Program-made: the position numbers and the translations under genes
From: Prevotella sp.
Lineage (GTDB): Bacteria; Bacteroidota; Bacteroidia; Bacteroidales; Bacteroidaceae
DNA length: 64,000 bases
Assembly: GCA_022511075.1 (NCBI GenBank)
Contig: JAFLSE010000008.1
Location: forward strand, 1-64,000
Reading direction: 5' to 3'
Notes under the pieces: model-generated
Told to the model about the DNA's origin: nothing
The model's input: only the letters and a program-made list of their open reading frames with translations
Databases searched by the model: none
Shown: positions 17,583 through 27,700 of the stretch, one piece after another
Layout of the letters: each line of letters starts with the position of its first letter
Numbering within the stretch: position 1 is the first letter of the stretch

Positions 17583-17613
17583 TTGGAATCTTTCTTTCGA
17601 TTTTGTAACTTTG
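17583..17613 (+). promoter_or_regulatory. Predicted promoter of the Gfo/Idh gene
   Basis: TTG (17583-17585), 20 bases, then TAACTTTG (17606-17613), 36 bases before the ATG. It is divergent from and almost touching the Lrp/AsnC promoter. Confidence 0.65.
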
Positions 17614-17649
17614 CATCGACAAACATAAATACAAACACATAAAGATTAA

Positions 17650-18735
17650 ATGAAGAAACTTGGGATTGGTATTTTAGGATTAGGTGAAGGTCGTAGCACT
17701 ATGTCGGCTGCATTGCAGAGCGACTATTACGAACTCATCGCTATTTGCGACCGTAACGAAGAGTTATGCAAGCAAAGGGCAGAAGAATTCAATTTCCATC
17801 ACTATACGACTGAATATCAGAATTTGCTGGACGACCCGCGCATTGATGTAATAGGTGTGTATACTCCTGACCATCTCCATGCCCTGCATGTTAAACAGGC
17901 ACTCTTGGCTGGTAAGCATGCTATTTGTGCCAAACCGTTCTTGGATTCGTTGACAGAAGCCCGTAGCTTGCTTGACATAAGCAAGGAGGCCAACCGTCGT
18001 GTGCTCGTGGGACAAAGTTCACGCTTCTTTGAACCAATGAAACAGCAGCGCAAGGATTTCGAGGCAGGTGAGATAGGAGAACTAATTACCCTTGAGGGTT
18101 TCTACAATGCTGACCAACGTTGGTTCTTGGCAAAGCCTTGGTCATTGCAGAAAGAATTCAAATGGTTATATGGCGGACTGAGTCACCCTGTTGACTTTGT
18201 TAGGTGGTATCTGCCTGACATTGAAGAGGTGATGGGTTATGGCATGCTCAGTTCCAATGGTCAGAAAGGCGGTTTGAAGAACGAGGACACCATGCACTTT
18301 ATCTTCAAGACACGTGATGGTCGTATCGCCCGTGTCAGCGGCTGTTACACAGGACCAATACAGCCTGTTACACGCGAAAGTGAGATGAGTTGTATTCTTC
18401 GTGGTACAGAAGGTTGCAGTCAGGCTGACTATATGGATCTCCGTTATGCCATCACTGACCGTAACGGAGAAGAGCGCATGCTGACATGGGAACGCAAGCT
18501 CAGGCACTTTTTCCGTTTTGAGGGCAAGAGCCACCATGCCGGAGAGTATCAAAACTATTTGGACTATTTTGCACAGGCTATCGCCAACAACACACCGGCA
18601 TATCCAGACCTAAAGGAAGGCATAGGCACAGTGGCTGTCCTACTGGCTATGGACGAATCCTTGCGTACAGGACTTCCTGTAAAGATTGAAGACGTTTTGA
18701 CGCGCAACAACCTTACGAGGGAGGAACTTCTATAG
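17650..18735 (+). CDS. Gfo/Idh/MocA-family oxidoreductase
   Basis: A 361-residue NAD(P)-dependent dehydrogenase. The N-terminal Rossmann fold begins GIGILGLGEGRS (residues 5-16). VIGVYTPDHLHALHVKQALLAGKHAICAKPF follows, where CAKP stands in for the usual EKP motif with its catalytic Lys. The C-terminal alpha/beta domain (about 130-345) contains YGGLSHPVDFVRW with the usual His/Asp pair. Members act on sugars, inositols or related polyols; the substrate is unknown. There is no signal peptide. It lies divergent to an Lrp/AsnC gene and 57 bases upstream of metY with no clear promoter between, so it may share a transcript with metY. Confidence 0.88.
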   Translation: MKKLGIGILGLGEGRSTMSAALQSDYYELIAICDRNEELCKQRAEEFNFHHYTTEYQNLLDDPRIDVIGVYTPDHLHALHVKQALLAGKHAICAKPFLDSLTEARSLLDISKEANRRVLVGQSSRFFEPMKQQRKDFEAGEIGELITLEGFYNADQRWFLAKPWSLQKEFKWLYGGLSHPVDFVRWYLPDIEEVMGYGMLSSNGQKGGLKNEDTMHFIFKTRDGRIARVSGCYTGPIQPVTRESEMSCILRGTEGCSQADYMDLRYAITDRNGEERMLTWERKLRHFFRFEGKSHHAGEYQNYLDYFAQAIANNTPAYPDLKEGIGTVAVLLAMDESLRTGLPVKIEDVLTRNNLTREELL

Positions 18736-18792
18736 AAATTCGTTAATAGAGATACAGATAAATAAAGAAATAACAAATAAGAAATTAAGATT

Positions 18793-20082
18793 ATGAGCAA
18801 CAAGAAATTACATTTCGAGACATTACAGTTACATGTAGGACAAGAACAAGCAGACCCGGCAACCGACAGCCGCGCAGTACCAATATATCAGACCACCTCA
18901 TACGTGTTCCACAACTCACAGCATGCGGCAGACCGTTTTGCGCTACGTGACGCAGGCAACATCTATGGTCGCCTTACCAACTCCACACAGGGAGTGCTTG
19001 AGGAGCGTGTGGCTGCACTTGAAGGAGGAGTAGCAGCTTTGGCTGTGGCAAGTGGTGCTGCTGCCATAACATATGCCTTGCAAAACATTGCACAGAACGG
19101 CGACCATATTATTGCTGCCAATAATCTTTATGGCGGAACATACAACTTAGTGGAGCATACGCTGACCACACAAGGCGTGGAGACAACAATAGTAAATCCT
19201 GACGATTTTGCTGAGGTAGAGGCTGCATTCAAGGATAACACCAAGGCAGTGATAATAGAGACATTCGGAAACCCTAATGCCGATGTTACCAACATTGACC
19301 GCATTGCCGAGATTGCACACAAACATAATACCATAGTGATTGTAGACAACACCTTCGGTACTCCTTTCCTCATCCGTCCGATTGAGCACGGTGCAGACGT
19401 GGTAGTACATTCTGCAACCAAGTTCATAGGCGGTCACGGAAGTTCGCTTGGCGGTATTATCGTGGACGCCGGTAACTTTGACTGGAAAGCCAATGCCGAC
19501 AAATATCCAACATTGGCAAAGGCCGATCCAAGCTATCACGGAGCAGTGTTTGCCGACGTTGCAGGTGCTGCGGCATACGTTACCCGTATTCGTGCCGTAT
19601 TGCTTCGCGACACTGGAGCAGCCATCTCTCCGTTCAATGCATGGATTCTGCTGCAAGGTCTTGAGACATTGAGCCTTAGGGTAGAGCGCCACGTTTACAA
19701 TACACTCAAGGTTGTTGAGTTCCTTGCCAACCACCCGAAGGTTAAGCACGTAAACCACCCGTCAATATCGTCGCACCCCAGCCATAAGCTCTACAACGAG
19801 TATTTCCCCAATGGCGGCGGCAGCATCTTCACTTTCGAGATTGCAGGCGGAGAGCAAGAGGCATGGAAGTTCATTGACAAGTTGGAGATATTCTCCCTGC
19901 TTGCAAACGTTGCCGATGTTAAGAGCCTTGTCATTCACCCTGCAACAACCACCCACTCACAGCTGAGCCCAAAGGAGCTTGAGGAGCAGCGTATATATCC
20001 TTCTACAATTCGCCTCAGCATCGGTACGGAGCATATAGATGATATCATTGCCGACCTCTCGCAGGCATTGGATGTGATTTAA
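18793..20082 (+). CDS. metY: O-acetylhomoserine sulfhydrylase (Cys/Met metabolism PLP enzyme)
   Basis: A 429-residue PLP enzyme of the Cys/Met metabolism family. [33 protein letters not shown] and [15 protein letters not shown], the last carrying the Schiff-base lysine, are classic motifs. Together with the length and HVNHPS, they fit MetY, which makes homocysteine (or methionine) from O-acetylhomoserine and sulfide. A cystathionine gamma-synthase is less likely because of the length. Its stop codon overlaps the stop of the convergent GH2 gene by 2 bases. It could work with the upstream corrinoid genes in methionine supply, though that is inference. Confidence 0.92.
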   Translation: MSNKKLHFETLQLHVGQEQADPATDSRAVPIYQTTSYVFHNSQHAADRFALRDAGNIYGRLTNSTQGVLEERVAALEGGVAALAVASGAAAITYALQNIAQNGDHIIAANNLYGGTYNLVEHTLTTQGVETTIVNPDDFAEVEAAFKDNTKAVIIETFGNPNADVTNIDRIAEIAHKHNTIVIVDNTFGTPFLIRPIEHGADVVVHSATKFIGGHGSSLGGIIVDAGNFDWKANADKYPTLAKADPSYHGAVFADVAGAAAYVTRIRAVLLRDTGAAISPFNAWILLQGLETLSLRVERHVYNTLKVVEFLANHPKVKHVNHPSISSHPSHKLYNEYFPNGGGSIFTFEIAGGEQEAWKFIDKLEIFSLLANVADVKSLVIHPATTTHSQLSPKELEEQRIYPSTIRLSIGTEHIDDIIADLSQALDVI

Positions 20083-22451
20083 GCTATGTAGAGTTTTACT
20101 GTCACAGTCTTGTATTTGTCGCTCGTTATTTTCAGTGTTACGTCAGATGCTTTCTTGCCTGAGCGCAGTATTACGAGTGCCGAGCCTAACCACAATTTGC
20201 GTGAGTCGCCTGTGCAACTTTCGTCAGATGCTATGTCGCCGTTAGATACAGCCACAATCTCCGCATCACCCTCAACACCGAGCGTCAGTTTTTCGTTTGC
20301 ACCGAACACCCTGCGACCCTTTTTATCAACAGCCGTGATGCTCACGTGTTGCAAGTCCATTCCGTCGGCTTTCCAGTTATTGTTGTCGGCAATGGCTGTC
20401 AGTTTCACCGCATCACCCGTTGTCTCTATCTTGTGGCGTGCAACAACCTTGCCGTTGGTGCGTGCTACCGCCTCCAATGTTCCTGGTTCGTATGCTATAT
20501 CATTCCATTCTATTTGGTTACGTTGCTTAGGGTTTGCCTTGTCGTTCTTCTTTGTTCCTAAACTATGTCCGTTGAGCAGAAGTTCCACTTCGTCGGCATT
20601 GGTGTATGTTAACAGTGTGCATTTCGTGCCTTGCGTCCTGTTCCAGTTTTCGCTCATTTGGGTATTGCTTGTGTTTATACCGTTCCACAGGCTGTTGTCG
20701 CCGCCTTTTTCTATAATTCCAATATGAACCACAGGGTCTTCGCAGAACATACTCTTCATAAGATATGCTTTGGGCTTCGGGTCGAGTGATATGTAGAATA
20801 CACCTTGTGCCCAGCCCTTTTCGGGCCATCCTTGTGATTCTCCGAGATAGTCGATAGCACCCCAATAAGCGAGTCCGATAACCTTGTCGAGTTCCATCTC
20901 AAAATAGTTTGGTCCCATGCCCGACGTGTTTGCCTCGCTTTGATAGAAAATCATATTCGGATAGCGTTCTCCGTCAGTGGGGAAATACATATAGCGGTAG
21001 TTGTATGAGGCAATGTCGGCAACCCTTGCAAGTGGTGCAGGCAGGTCTGGATTGTCATAGTCGCGATAGCGTGGGTGCATTGCCACGGTCACAGGGCGGC
21101 TTGTATCGTATCGGTGGAGCAGCTCTCGTTGAAGCTTGTATATAGTCACTCCCCAGTCATGATATGGCAAGTCCCAAATCTGCTGCAGTTCATTGCCCAG
21201 ACTCCACATTACCACTGACGGATGGTTGCGGTCGCGCTTCACAAATTCGGGAATGTCTTTCTGCCAAAGATCTTTCCAATCTATGCGTCCGCCGGCATAT
21301 TGCTGTGTCCACTTGTCGTAAAGTTCGTCGACAACAAGTATTCCGTACTTGTCGCATAGGTCGAGAAACGATGTGCTATAGGGGTTATGCGCCGTACGTA
21401 TATGGTTTACGCCAAACTCTTTAAGCAGTTGCAGCCGTTTTTCTATGGCACGTGGATATGTCGCAGCACCGAGTGCCCCGAGCGTGTGATGGTTGGCAAT
21501 GCCTTTGAGCAACACCTTCCTGCCGTTGAGTTTCATTCCGAACTTTGGTGAATATTCCACCGTGCGCACGCCGAAGTTCTGACATACTTGGTCTGCCACA
21601 CTGCCGTCGCGGCGCAATATACTTACCTCTGCCTTATATAAATAAGGTGTCTCGCAACTCCATAGTTGCGGATTATCGAGCGTGATATCATTGAGTTTGT
21701 GCTCCTTCAGCCTCTGCGAACTGATGAACGCCACGGGGGTGATGCTCTGTGCAACCTCATTGCCTTGTGCGTCAATTATGCGTGTAACCACGTTCAGCGT
21801 GTCGCGTCCGCGTGCCTGATATGCTATCTCCGCCTCTATGCCCACGGTCTTGTTGTCTTGTGTTGTTATCTTCAGTGGATGGCGCGAGAAATAGTATTGT
21901 GCATCGGTGGCAATGAGGTGTACGTCACGGAACAATCCTCCGCCAGTATACCAGCGTGAATTGAGCGGCTTCATTGTACTGCATATAACCGTCAGTTCGT
22001 TGGCTTCTCCCCATTTCACTTTCTTTGTTATGTCCACTTCAAAGCCCACATATCCGTAGTCGGTACCGCCAATGTGTTCACCGTTCAGATATACGTCGCC
22101 CACAAGCATCATTCCCTCAAAGTCTATCAGCAGGCGTTTGCCTCTTAATGAATCGGGTAGCAGCAGACTCTTGCGATATGTGCCTGTGCCCATTTCTTTG
22201 AATCCTCTTGCGCTGAGTCGCGATTTCACGTTGCTTGCAACGTCGCTGTTGTCGGGGCGCTCGCTTGCGTCGGGCTCTACCCACGGCTGACTTATCTGGA
22301 AGTCGTGCGGCAGGTTCACTTTCTGCCATTCGCCCGTGTCATTGAGCCTGAATGTCCAGTCGGAGTTTATGTTGATGGTTACCCTTTTTGCGTGTGTGGT
22401 AATGGCAGTGGCAAATGCCGCCATTATGAGTATTAATTTCCCGATTCTCAT
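20079..22451 (-). CDS. GH2-family beta-galactosidase-like enzyme
   Basis: A 790-residue secreted enzyme (signal peptide about 1-21, TTHA-K). It has the GH2 layout: sugar-binding jelly roll (about 25-190, FEGMMLVGDVYLNGEHIGG), Ig-like domain (about 195-300), barrel (about 305-600) and C-terminal Ig-like domains (about 620-790). The acid/base E421 in MWSLGNELQ and the nucleophile E506 in YQSEANTSG are intact. Beta-galactosidase is the default call; other beta-glycosidases of GH2 are possible. It is a single gene, convergent with metY with overlapping stop codons. A minus-strand TAACTTTG (22506-22499) could be its -7 box. Confidence 0.88.
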   Translation of the reverse strand: MRIGKLILIMAAFATAITTHAKRVTININSDWTFRLNDTGEWQKVNLPHDFQISQPWVEPDASERPDNSDVASNVKSRLSARGFKEMGTGTYRKSLLLPDSLRGKRLLIDFEGMMLVGDVYLNGEHIGGTDYGYVGFEVDITKKVKWGEANELTVICSTMKPLNSRWYTGGGLFRDVHLIATDAQYYFSRHPLKITTQDNKTVGIEAEIAYQARGRDTLNVVTRIIDAQGNEVAQSITPVAFISSQRLKEHKLNDITLDNPQLWSCETPYLYKAEVSILRRDGSVADQVCQNFGVRTVEYSPKFGMKLNGRKVLLKGIANHHTLGALGAATYPRAIEKRLQLLKEFGVNHIRTAHNPYSTSFLDLCDKYGILVVDELYDKWTQQYAGGRIDWKDLWQKDIPEFVKRDRNHPSVVMWSLGNELQQIWDLPYHDWGVTIYKLQRELLHRYDTSRPVTVAMHPRYRDYDNPDLPAPLARVADIASYNYRYMYFPTDGERYPNMIFYQSEANTSGMGPNYFEMELDKVIGLAYWGAIDYLGESQGWPEKGWAQGVFYISLDPKPKAYLMKSMFCEDPVVHIGIIEKGGDNSLWNGINTSNTQMSENWNRTQGTKCTLLTYTNADEVELLLNGHSLGTKKNDKANPKQRNQIEWNDIAYEPGTLEAVARTNGKVVARHKIETTGDAVKLTAIADNNNWKADGMDLQHVSITAVDKKGRRVFGANEKLTLGVEGDAEIVAVSNGDIASDESCTGDSRKLWLGSALVILRSGKKASDVTLKITSDKYKTVTVKLYIA

Positions 22452-22568
22452 TTTCAGTTATCGTTGTTTTTATTAGGAATAGTTTTGGCTTTGCTCCACA
22501 AAGTTAAAGGAAATAATCGAGAAATGTGCCTAATAGATGTCTTACTCTCCCTTTTTAACATATTTTAT

Positions 22569-22599
22569 TTTGTGGCATTGCCGTTTTTCATTACCTTTG
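22569..22599 (+). promoter_or_regulatory. Predicted promoter of the SF1 helicase gene
   Basis: TTTG (22569-22572), 19 bases, TACCTTTG (22592-22599). It lies 21 bases before the ATG at 22621 and inside the longer reading frame that begins at 22537, so it decides the start. Confidence 0.7.
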
Positions 22600-22620
22600 T
22601 GCTGCAAGTTAAGGAAGACA

Positions 22621-24492
22621 ATGGCAGACAACACACATATAACATCACCTATCTTAGAATTGCAGCGGCAGAGAATGCTGCTGGAAATGGAGCGTGATGC
22701 CGATAGGGAGACTTTCAGGAAGCAGACACAGGAGTCAGGATTGCAGCGACTCGTGAAGCGCGGCGATGCTTGGCTGCCAATAAGGGTTGGCAAGAGTTAT
22801 TACAATTCGCTCAACCAGTTGGCTGTGGAGGTGCATCGTACAGCAGACGAAGAGATAGAGCATAACTTCGAATTTGGTCGTCCCGTGTTGTTTTTCATTG
22901 GGGCGGAGTGTCGCTATCTTCCGTTTATGGGCACTGTTAGTTATGTTGACGGCGACAGGATGGTGATAACGCTGCCCGACGGCGCAAGCGTTATGGACTT
23001 GCACGTAGACGCGCAGGTTGGTGTGCAGTTGGCTTTCGACGAAACGAGTTACCGCCTTATGTTCGAGGCTCTCAACCGCACCATTGCCGGCAAGGGAAGG
23101 CTCGGCTATCTTCGCGACCTTTTCTATTCGCACCAAAAGGCTGAGAAATATGTGTTCCAGCCTATGCACTTTGCATATCTCAATGCCGTGCAGGAACGTG
23201 CAGTGAATGAGGTTCTTTGGGCAAAAGATGTTGCCGTGGTACACGGACCTCCGGGAACGGGCAAGACCACAACACTTGTCGAGGCAATATACGAGACGTT
23301 GAGGCGTGAGAGCCAGGTGCTTGTTTGTGCGCAGAGCAATATGGCTGTCGACTGGATTTCCGAGAAACTTGTCGACCGTGGCGTTAATGTCCTACGCATC
23401 GGCAATCCTACGCGTGTAAACGACAAGATGCTGTCGTTCACCTATGAGCGGCGTTTCGAGGCTCACCCCGACTATCCGCATCTTTGGAGCATACGCAAGG
23501 CAATAAGAGAGGTACGTGCCAATCGTCGCAGGGGCGATGAACGCTATCATCAGAAACTTGAGAGTCTGAAATCGCGTGCGGCAGAGATAGAGATAAGAAT
23601 AAACAATGAGTTGTTTGGTGAAGCACGTGTGATTGCGTGTACCTTGATGGGCAGTGCCAATCGTCTGCTCGACGGTATGAAGTTTGGTACGTTGTTCATC
23701 GACGAGGCTGCGCAGGCACTCGAAGCCGCCTGTTGGATAGCCATACGGCGTGCCGGCAGGGTGATATTGGCTGGCGACCATTGTCAGTTGCCTCCCACCG
23801 TGAAATGCTACGAGGCTATGAAAGGTGGACTTGGCAAGACGCTTATGGAGCGCATAGTGGAGAACAAGCCCGAAACAGTTACTCTGTTGCAGACACAATA
23901 TCGCATGAACGAGGATATTATGCGTTTCTCAAGCGACTATTTCTATAATAATATGGTGAGGTCTGCCCCTGAAGTGCAGTTCCGTTCCATTCTCGACTAC
24001 GATGTACCAATGGAATGGGTAGACACGGGGCAGTTTGATTGTCGTGAGGAATTCGTGGGTGAGAGTTTCGGTCGCTTGAATAAAGTGGAAGCAGAACTAA
24101 CCTTGCTTATGCTACGCATATATTTTGAAAAGATTGGCAAGCAGCGCATTCTCGACGAACGTATAGATGTAGGCATAATATCGCCCTACCGTGCGCAGGT
24201 GCAATATCTTCGCCGCCTCATCATGAAACGTGAGTTCTTCAAGCCTTTCCGTCGCCTAATCAGCGTCAATACCGTTGACGGCTTTCAGGGACAGGAACGC
24301 GATATCATCATCATATCCCTCGTGCGTGCCAACGACGAAGGACAGATAGGTTTCCTTCGCGACCTTCGCCGCATGAACGTTGCCATGACAAGAGCGCGTG
24401 CCAAACTAATAATCCTCGGCGATATGCCTACTATGACACGCCATCCGTTCTACAAAAAACTGTGGGAGTATGTAAAAGCATTGAATGCCTGA
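22621..24492 (+). CDS. SF1 (Upf1/IGHMBP2-like) DNA/RNA helicase
   Basis: A 623-residue cytoplasmic helicase. It has an N-terminal beta-barrel region (about 35-165), Walker A GPPGTGKT (209-216), a DEAA-type Walker B (LFIDEAAQALEAA), the GDHCQLPP motif III, QYRMN motif IV, ISPYRAQV, then VNTVDGFQGQERDIIIISLVR motif V and VAMTRARAKLIILG motif VI. This is the Upf1-like branch of superfamily 1, generally 5'-3' translocases on DNA or RNA; the bacterial role is unclear. The ATG at 22621 is chosen over an upstream in-frame ATG at 22537 because of the promoter between. It is a single gene with no nuclease domain, and its 3' hairpin at 24595-24636 is also part of the fructan regulatory region. Confidence 0.92.
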   Translation: MADNTHITSPILELQRQRMLLEMERDADRETFRKQTQESGLQRLVKRGDAWLPIRVGKSYYNSLNQLAVEVHRTADEEIEHNFEFGRPVLFFIGAECRYLPFMGTVSYVDGDRMVITLPDGASVMDLHVDAQVGVQLAFDETSYRLMFEALNRTIAGKGRLGYLRDLFYSHQKAEKYVFQPMHFAYLNAVQERAVNEVLWAKDVAVVHGPPGTGKTTTLVEAIYETLRRESQVLVCAQSNMAVDWISEKLVDRGVNVLRIGNPTRVNDKMLSFTYERRFEAHPDYPHLWSIRKAIREVRANRRRGDERYHQKLESLKSRAAEIEIRINNELFGEARVIACTLMGSANRLLDGMKFGTLFIDEAAQALEAACWIAIRRAGRVILAGDHCQLPPTVKCYEAMKGGLGKTLMERIVENKPETVTLLQTQYRMNEDIMRFSSDYFYNNMVRSAPEVQFRSILDYDVPMEWVDTGQFDCREEFVGESFGRLNKVEAELTLLMLRIYFEKIGKQRILDERIDVGIISPYRAQVQYLRRLIMKREFFKPFRRLISVNTVDGFQGQERDIIIISLVRANDEGQIGFLRDLRRMNVAMTRARAKLIILGDMPTMTRHPFYKKLWEYVKALNA

Positions 24493-24594
24493 GAACAAAA
24501 CTGTCAGCAGCATCTCAGGAATAAAAATAAATAAAGTTAATTTATTTTGTAATACATTTGATTTCCCGATTAATTCTAATTATAATATTATAAC

Positions 24595-24657
24595 AAATCG
24601 TTCAATGTATAAAACAAATGTTACATTGAACGATTTTTTGTATCAAAAGTAACATTT
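24595..24657 (+). promoter_or_regulatory. Candidate operator (and hairpin) upstream of the fructan susC
   Basis: A 15-bp perfect inverted repeat (24595-24609 with 24622-24636, core TACATTGAACGATTT) is followed by a T run. A second 9-bp dyad joins AAATGTTAC (24616-24624) and GTAACATTT (24649-24657). Bases 24616-24643 match 31937-31964 upstream of the GH32 gene at 25 of 28 positions. The hairpin could also terminate the helicase transcript. However, the GH32 copy has no upstream plus-strand gene to terminate, so a regulator-binding role is favoured. Confidence 0.55.
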
Positions 24658-24684
24658 AAGACACGTGCAGCCCTTTATTGGCGG

Positions 24685-24692
24685 TACTTTTG
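24685..24692 (+). promoter_or_regulatory. -7 box of the susC promoter
   Basis: TACTTTTG, 50 bases before the susC ATG and 41 bases after the shared 28-base element. No TTTG-like -33 box is found at the expected distance, which fits activator-dependent transcription. Confidence 0.6.
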
Positions 24693-24742
24693 CGCAAAAA
24701 TAACTAAAAGAAACAAAAGTACTAACAAAAAAGTAAAACCTA

Positions 24743-27700
24743 ATGAAAGAACTGAAAAGATTCCTGTTGAGCTTCGTGCTCACTCTAGCGAGTACTATAA
24801 TGTACGCGCAGACGGAAATCACGGGTACTGTCATAGATGAAACCGGCGAGGGTGTAATCGGTGCTACCGTGATGGAGAAAGGTACCTCGAATGGTACGGT
24901 TACTGACTTTGACGGAAACTTCAAGTTGAAGGTCGAGGCTGGCAAGACCCTCGTCATAACCTACATAGGCTATGACGCAATGGAGGTTGCCGCTACGCCA
25001 GGCATGAAAGTTAAGTTGAAAGAAAATGCAAAGGAACTTGCAGAGGTTGTGGTAACAGGTTATACCACACAGCGCAAGGCAGACCTTACCGGCTCGGTAT
25101 CGGTTGTACAGACAAAAGACCTTAAGAGTTCTGCCGATACTGACCCTATGCGCGCATTGCAGGGTAAGGTTGCAGGTATGACCGTGACAACCGACGGAAG
25201 CCCTGCTGGTACGGGTACGGTGCGCATTCGTGGTTTTGGCTCATTCAATGCATCGCAAGACCCATTGTTCGTAATCGACGGAGTACCAACCACCGCTACG
25301 CTCAATTCGCTCAATATGAACGACATCGAGAGTATGCAGGTGCTGAAAGATGCTGCTTCTGCCTCTATCTACGGTAGCCGTGCCGCAAACGGTGTAATCA
25401 TTATTACTACGCGCAAGGGTAAGAAGGGCGACAAGGTGAAGATTGACTTCTCTGCCAACCTCACAGCACAATTCTACACATCACAGTCTACGATGAAGCT
25501 CTCGAACACTGCCGAATATGCCACAGCAATGGCACAGGCTGCGCTTAACGACGGGCTCGACCCCGTGGCATACGCATCAAACTACGGTCTTGACCTCAAT
25601 GCTGCAAGCGGTGTTTCGATAAAGGCATACGACCCAAGCACGGGACAGTATAACTCATACACCGTAAACGGTCTTTACGACGGATTCATCAACTCTCGCA
25701 AGACAATGCGTTTCAGCGATACCGACTGGCTCGGCGAGATTTCACGCACAGGTATATCGCAGAGCTACGACCTCTCGCTGTCAAATGCGACCGACAAGTA
25801 TTCGGCACTCTTCTCTCTCGGCTACAAGAAGAACGAAGGTATATTGAAATACACCGACTTCGAGAACTTCTCTGGTCGTGTAAACACCAGCTTCAATGTG
25901 AACAAGTATGTTACCATTGGCGAGAATGTTACGATAACACACACCAATCAGGTTAATCTCTCGCCTATGGAGAATGCCTTGAAGATGTCGCCTACCGTTC
26001 CTGTATATGAGGAAGACGGCACTACATTTGCTGGTCCTGTGGGCGGTATGAGCGACCGTCAGAATCCTTTGCGCGAGCTTTACATGAATCGTGACAATGC
26101 ACTGAAGATTTGGCGTGTATTCGGTAACGCATTCATCGACATCAAGCCGATAGACGGACTTTTGCTCCGTTCAAACTTTGGTATCGACTACGACCAGGCA
26201 TTCATTCACTCGGTATCTTATTCATTCCACTCCGACATCGTGAACAACGACACTCCTACAACCACTCTCAGCGAGGCTAACGATATGAAGTGGACTTGGA
26301 GTAACACTGCCAACTATAATTTCACTGTGGCTGCCAATCACAACTTTGGCGTGCTGCTCGGTATAGAGCTGCATCACCAAAACCGTGACGACTTTAGCAG
26401 TTACGCAGAGCAATTTGCCATTGAGAACTATAAATATATGTGGCCCAACGCAGCAACAGGCACACAGCGTGCATCGGGTATTGCCGAAGGCTACAACCTT
26501 GTATCGTTCTTCGGTAAGGTTGACTACAACTGGAAAGACCTCTTGCTTGCATCGTTTACCATACGTCGCGACGGTAGTTCGCGCTTCGGTTCAAACAACC
26601 GTTATGGTACATTCCCGGCAGCAACACTCGGTTATCGCCTCTCGCAGAACTTGAAACAAGACTGGCTCGACGACCTGAAGGTGCGCCTCTCTTGGGGTGA
26701 GACCGGTAACCAGGCAATTGGAAACAATGCACGCTACGGACTCTACTATGCCGGCTACAACGCAGACCACATTCTGAACACAGCCTACGACCTCTTCCTG
26801 CAAGGCTCTGGCAACCTGCCATCAGGCTTCTATGCAGGTCAGACGGAGAATCCCGATCTGAAGTGGGAGACAACAATTCAGTATAACGTAGGTGCTGACT
26901 TCACGATGTTCCGCAACAGCCTATATGGTTCTGCCGACTTCTATATAAAGAAGGTAAAGGATATGCTCATCAATCCTGCCTATCTCGGTAGTATGGGTGA
27001 GGGTGGTGCTTCTTGGCTCAACGGTCCTTCATTGCAAAACTGGGGTATGGAGTTCACTCTCGGCTATCGCCACACCACAAGTTACGGACTTGGCTACAAC
27101 ATCAACGGCAACCTCGACTTCTTCCGCAACAAGGTGACATATCTGCCAGAAACGACAACAGGCTCATACGTACATACTCCAACCGAAAACCTCGTGGAGT
27201 CAAAGAGACCTTACGGCTCGATTGTAGGTTATGTTGTAGACGGTATCTTCCAAAATAGAGAGGAAGTATTGGCAAGCGGACAGCCTAATGCCCGTGTGGG
27301 TGGCTTGAAGTATGCCGACCTCGACGGTAACGGTATTATCAACAGCGACGACCAAACTTGGATATTCAATCCAGTGCCAAACTTCTCTTGGGGTCTCAAC
27401 GTTGCACTGAACTACAAGAACTTCGACCTCTCGATGTTCTTCCAGGGTGTGTGTGGTGTTGACAAGTATAACGACCAGAAGTTCCAGACCGACTTCTACA
27501 GCCTCACCGATGCCGGCAGCAACAAGGGTAACCGTATGCTCAATGCATGGACTGCCGACAACACAAGTTCAACCATTCCTGCACTCACCACAAACAATAC
27601 CGGTGACGAAGGACGCACATCAACATATTTCGTTGAGCACGGCTCTTGGCTGAAACTGCGCACGTTGCAGGTTGGCTATAACCTCGAAGACAAACTGTTG

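Noticed and set aside
22537..22620. Longer N-terminus for the SF1 helicase
   Set aside because: The extension contains a well-spaced promoter (22569-22599) and encodes an unlikely Cys/Phe-rich start.
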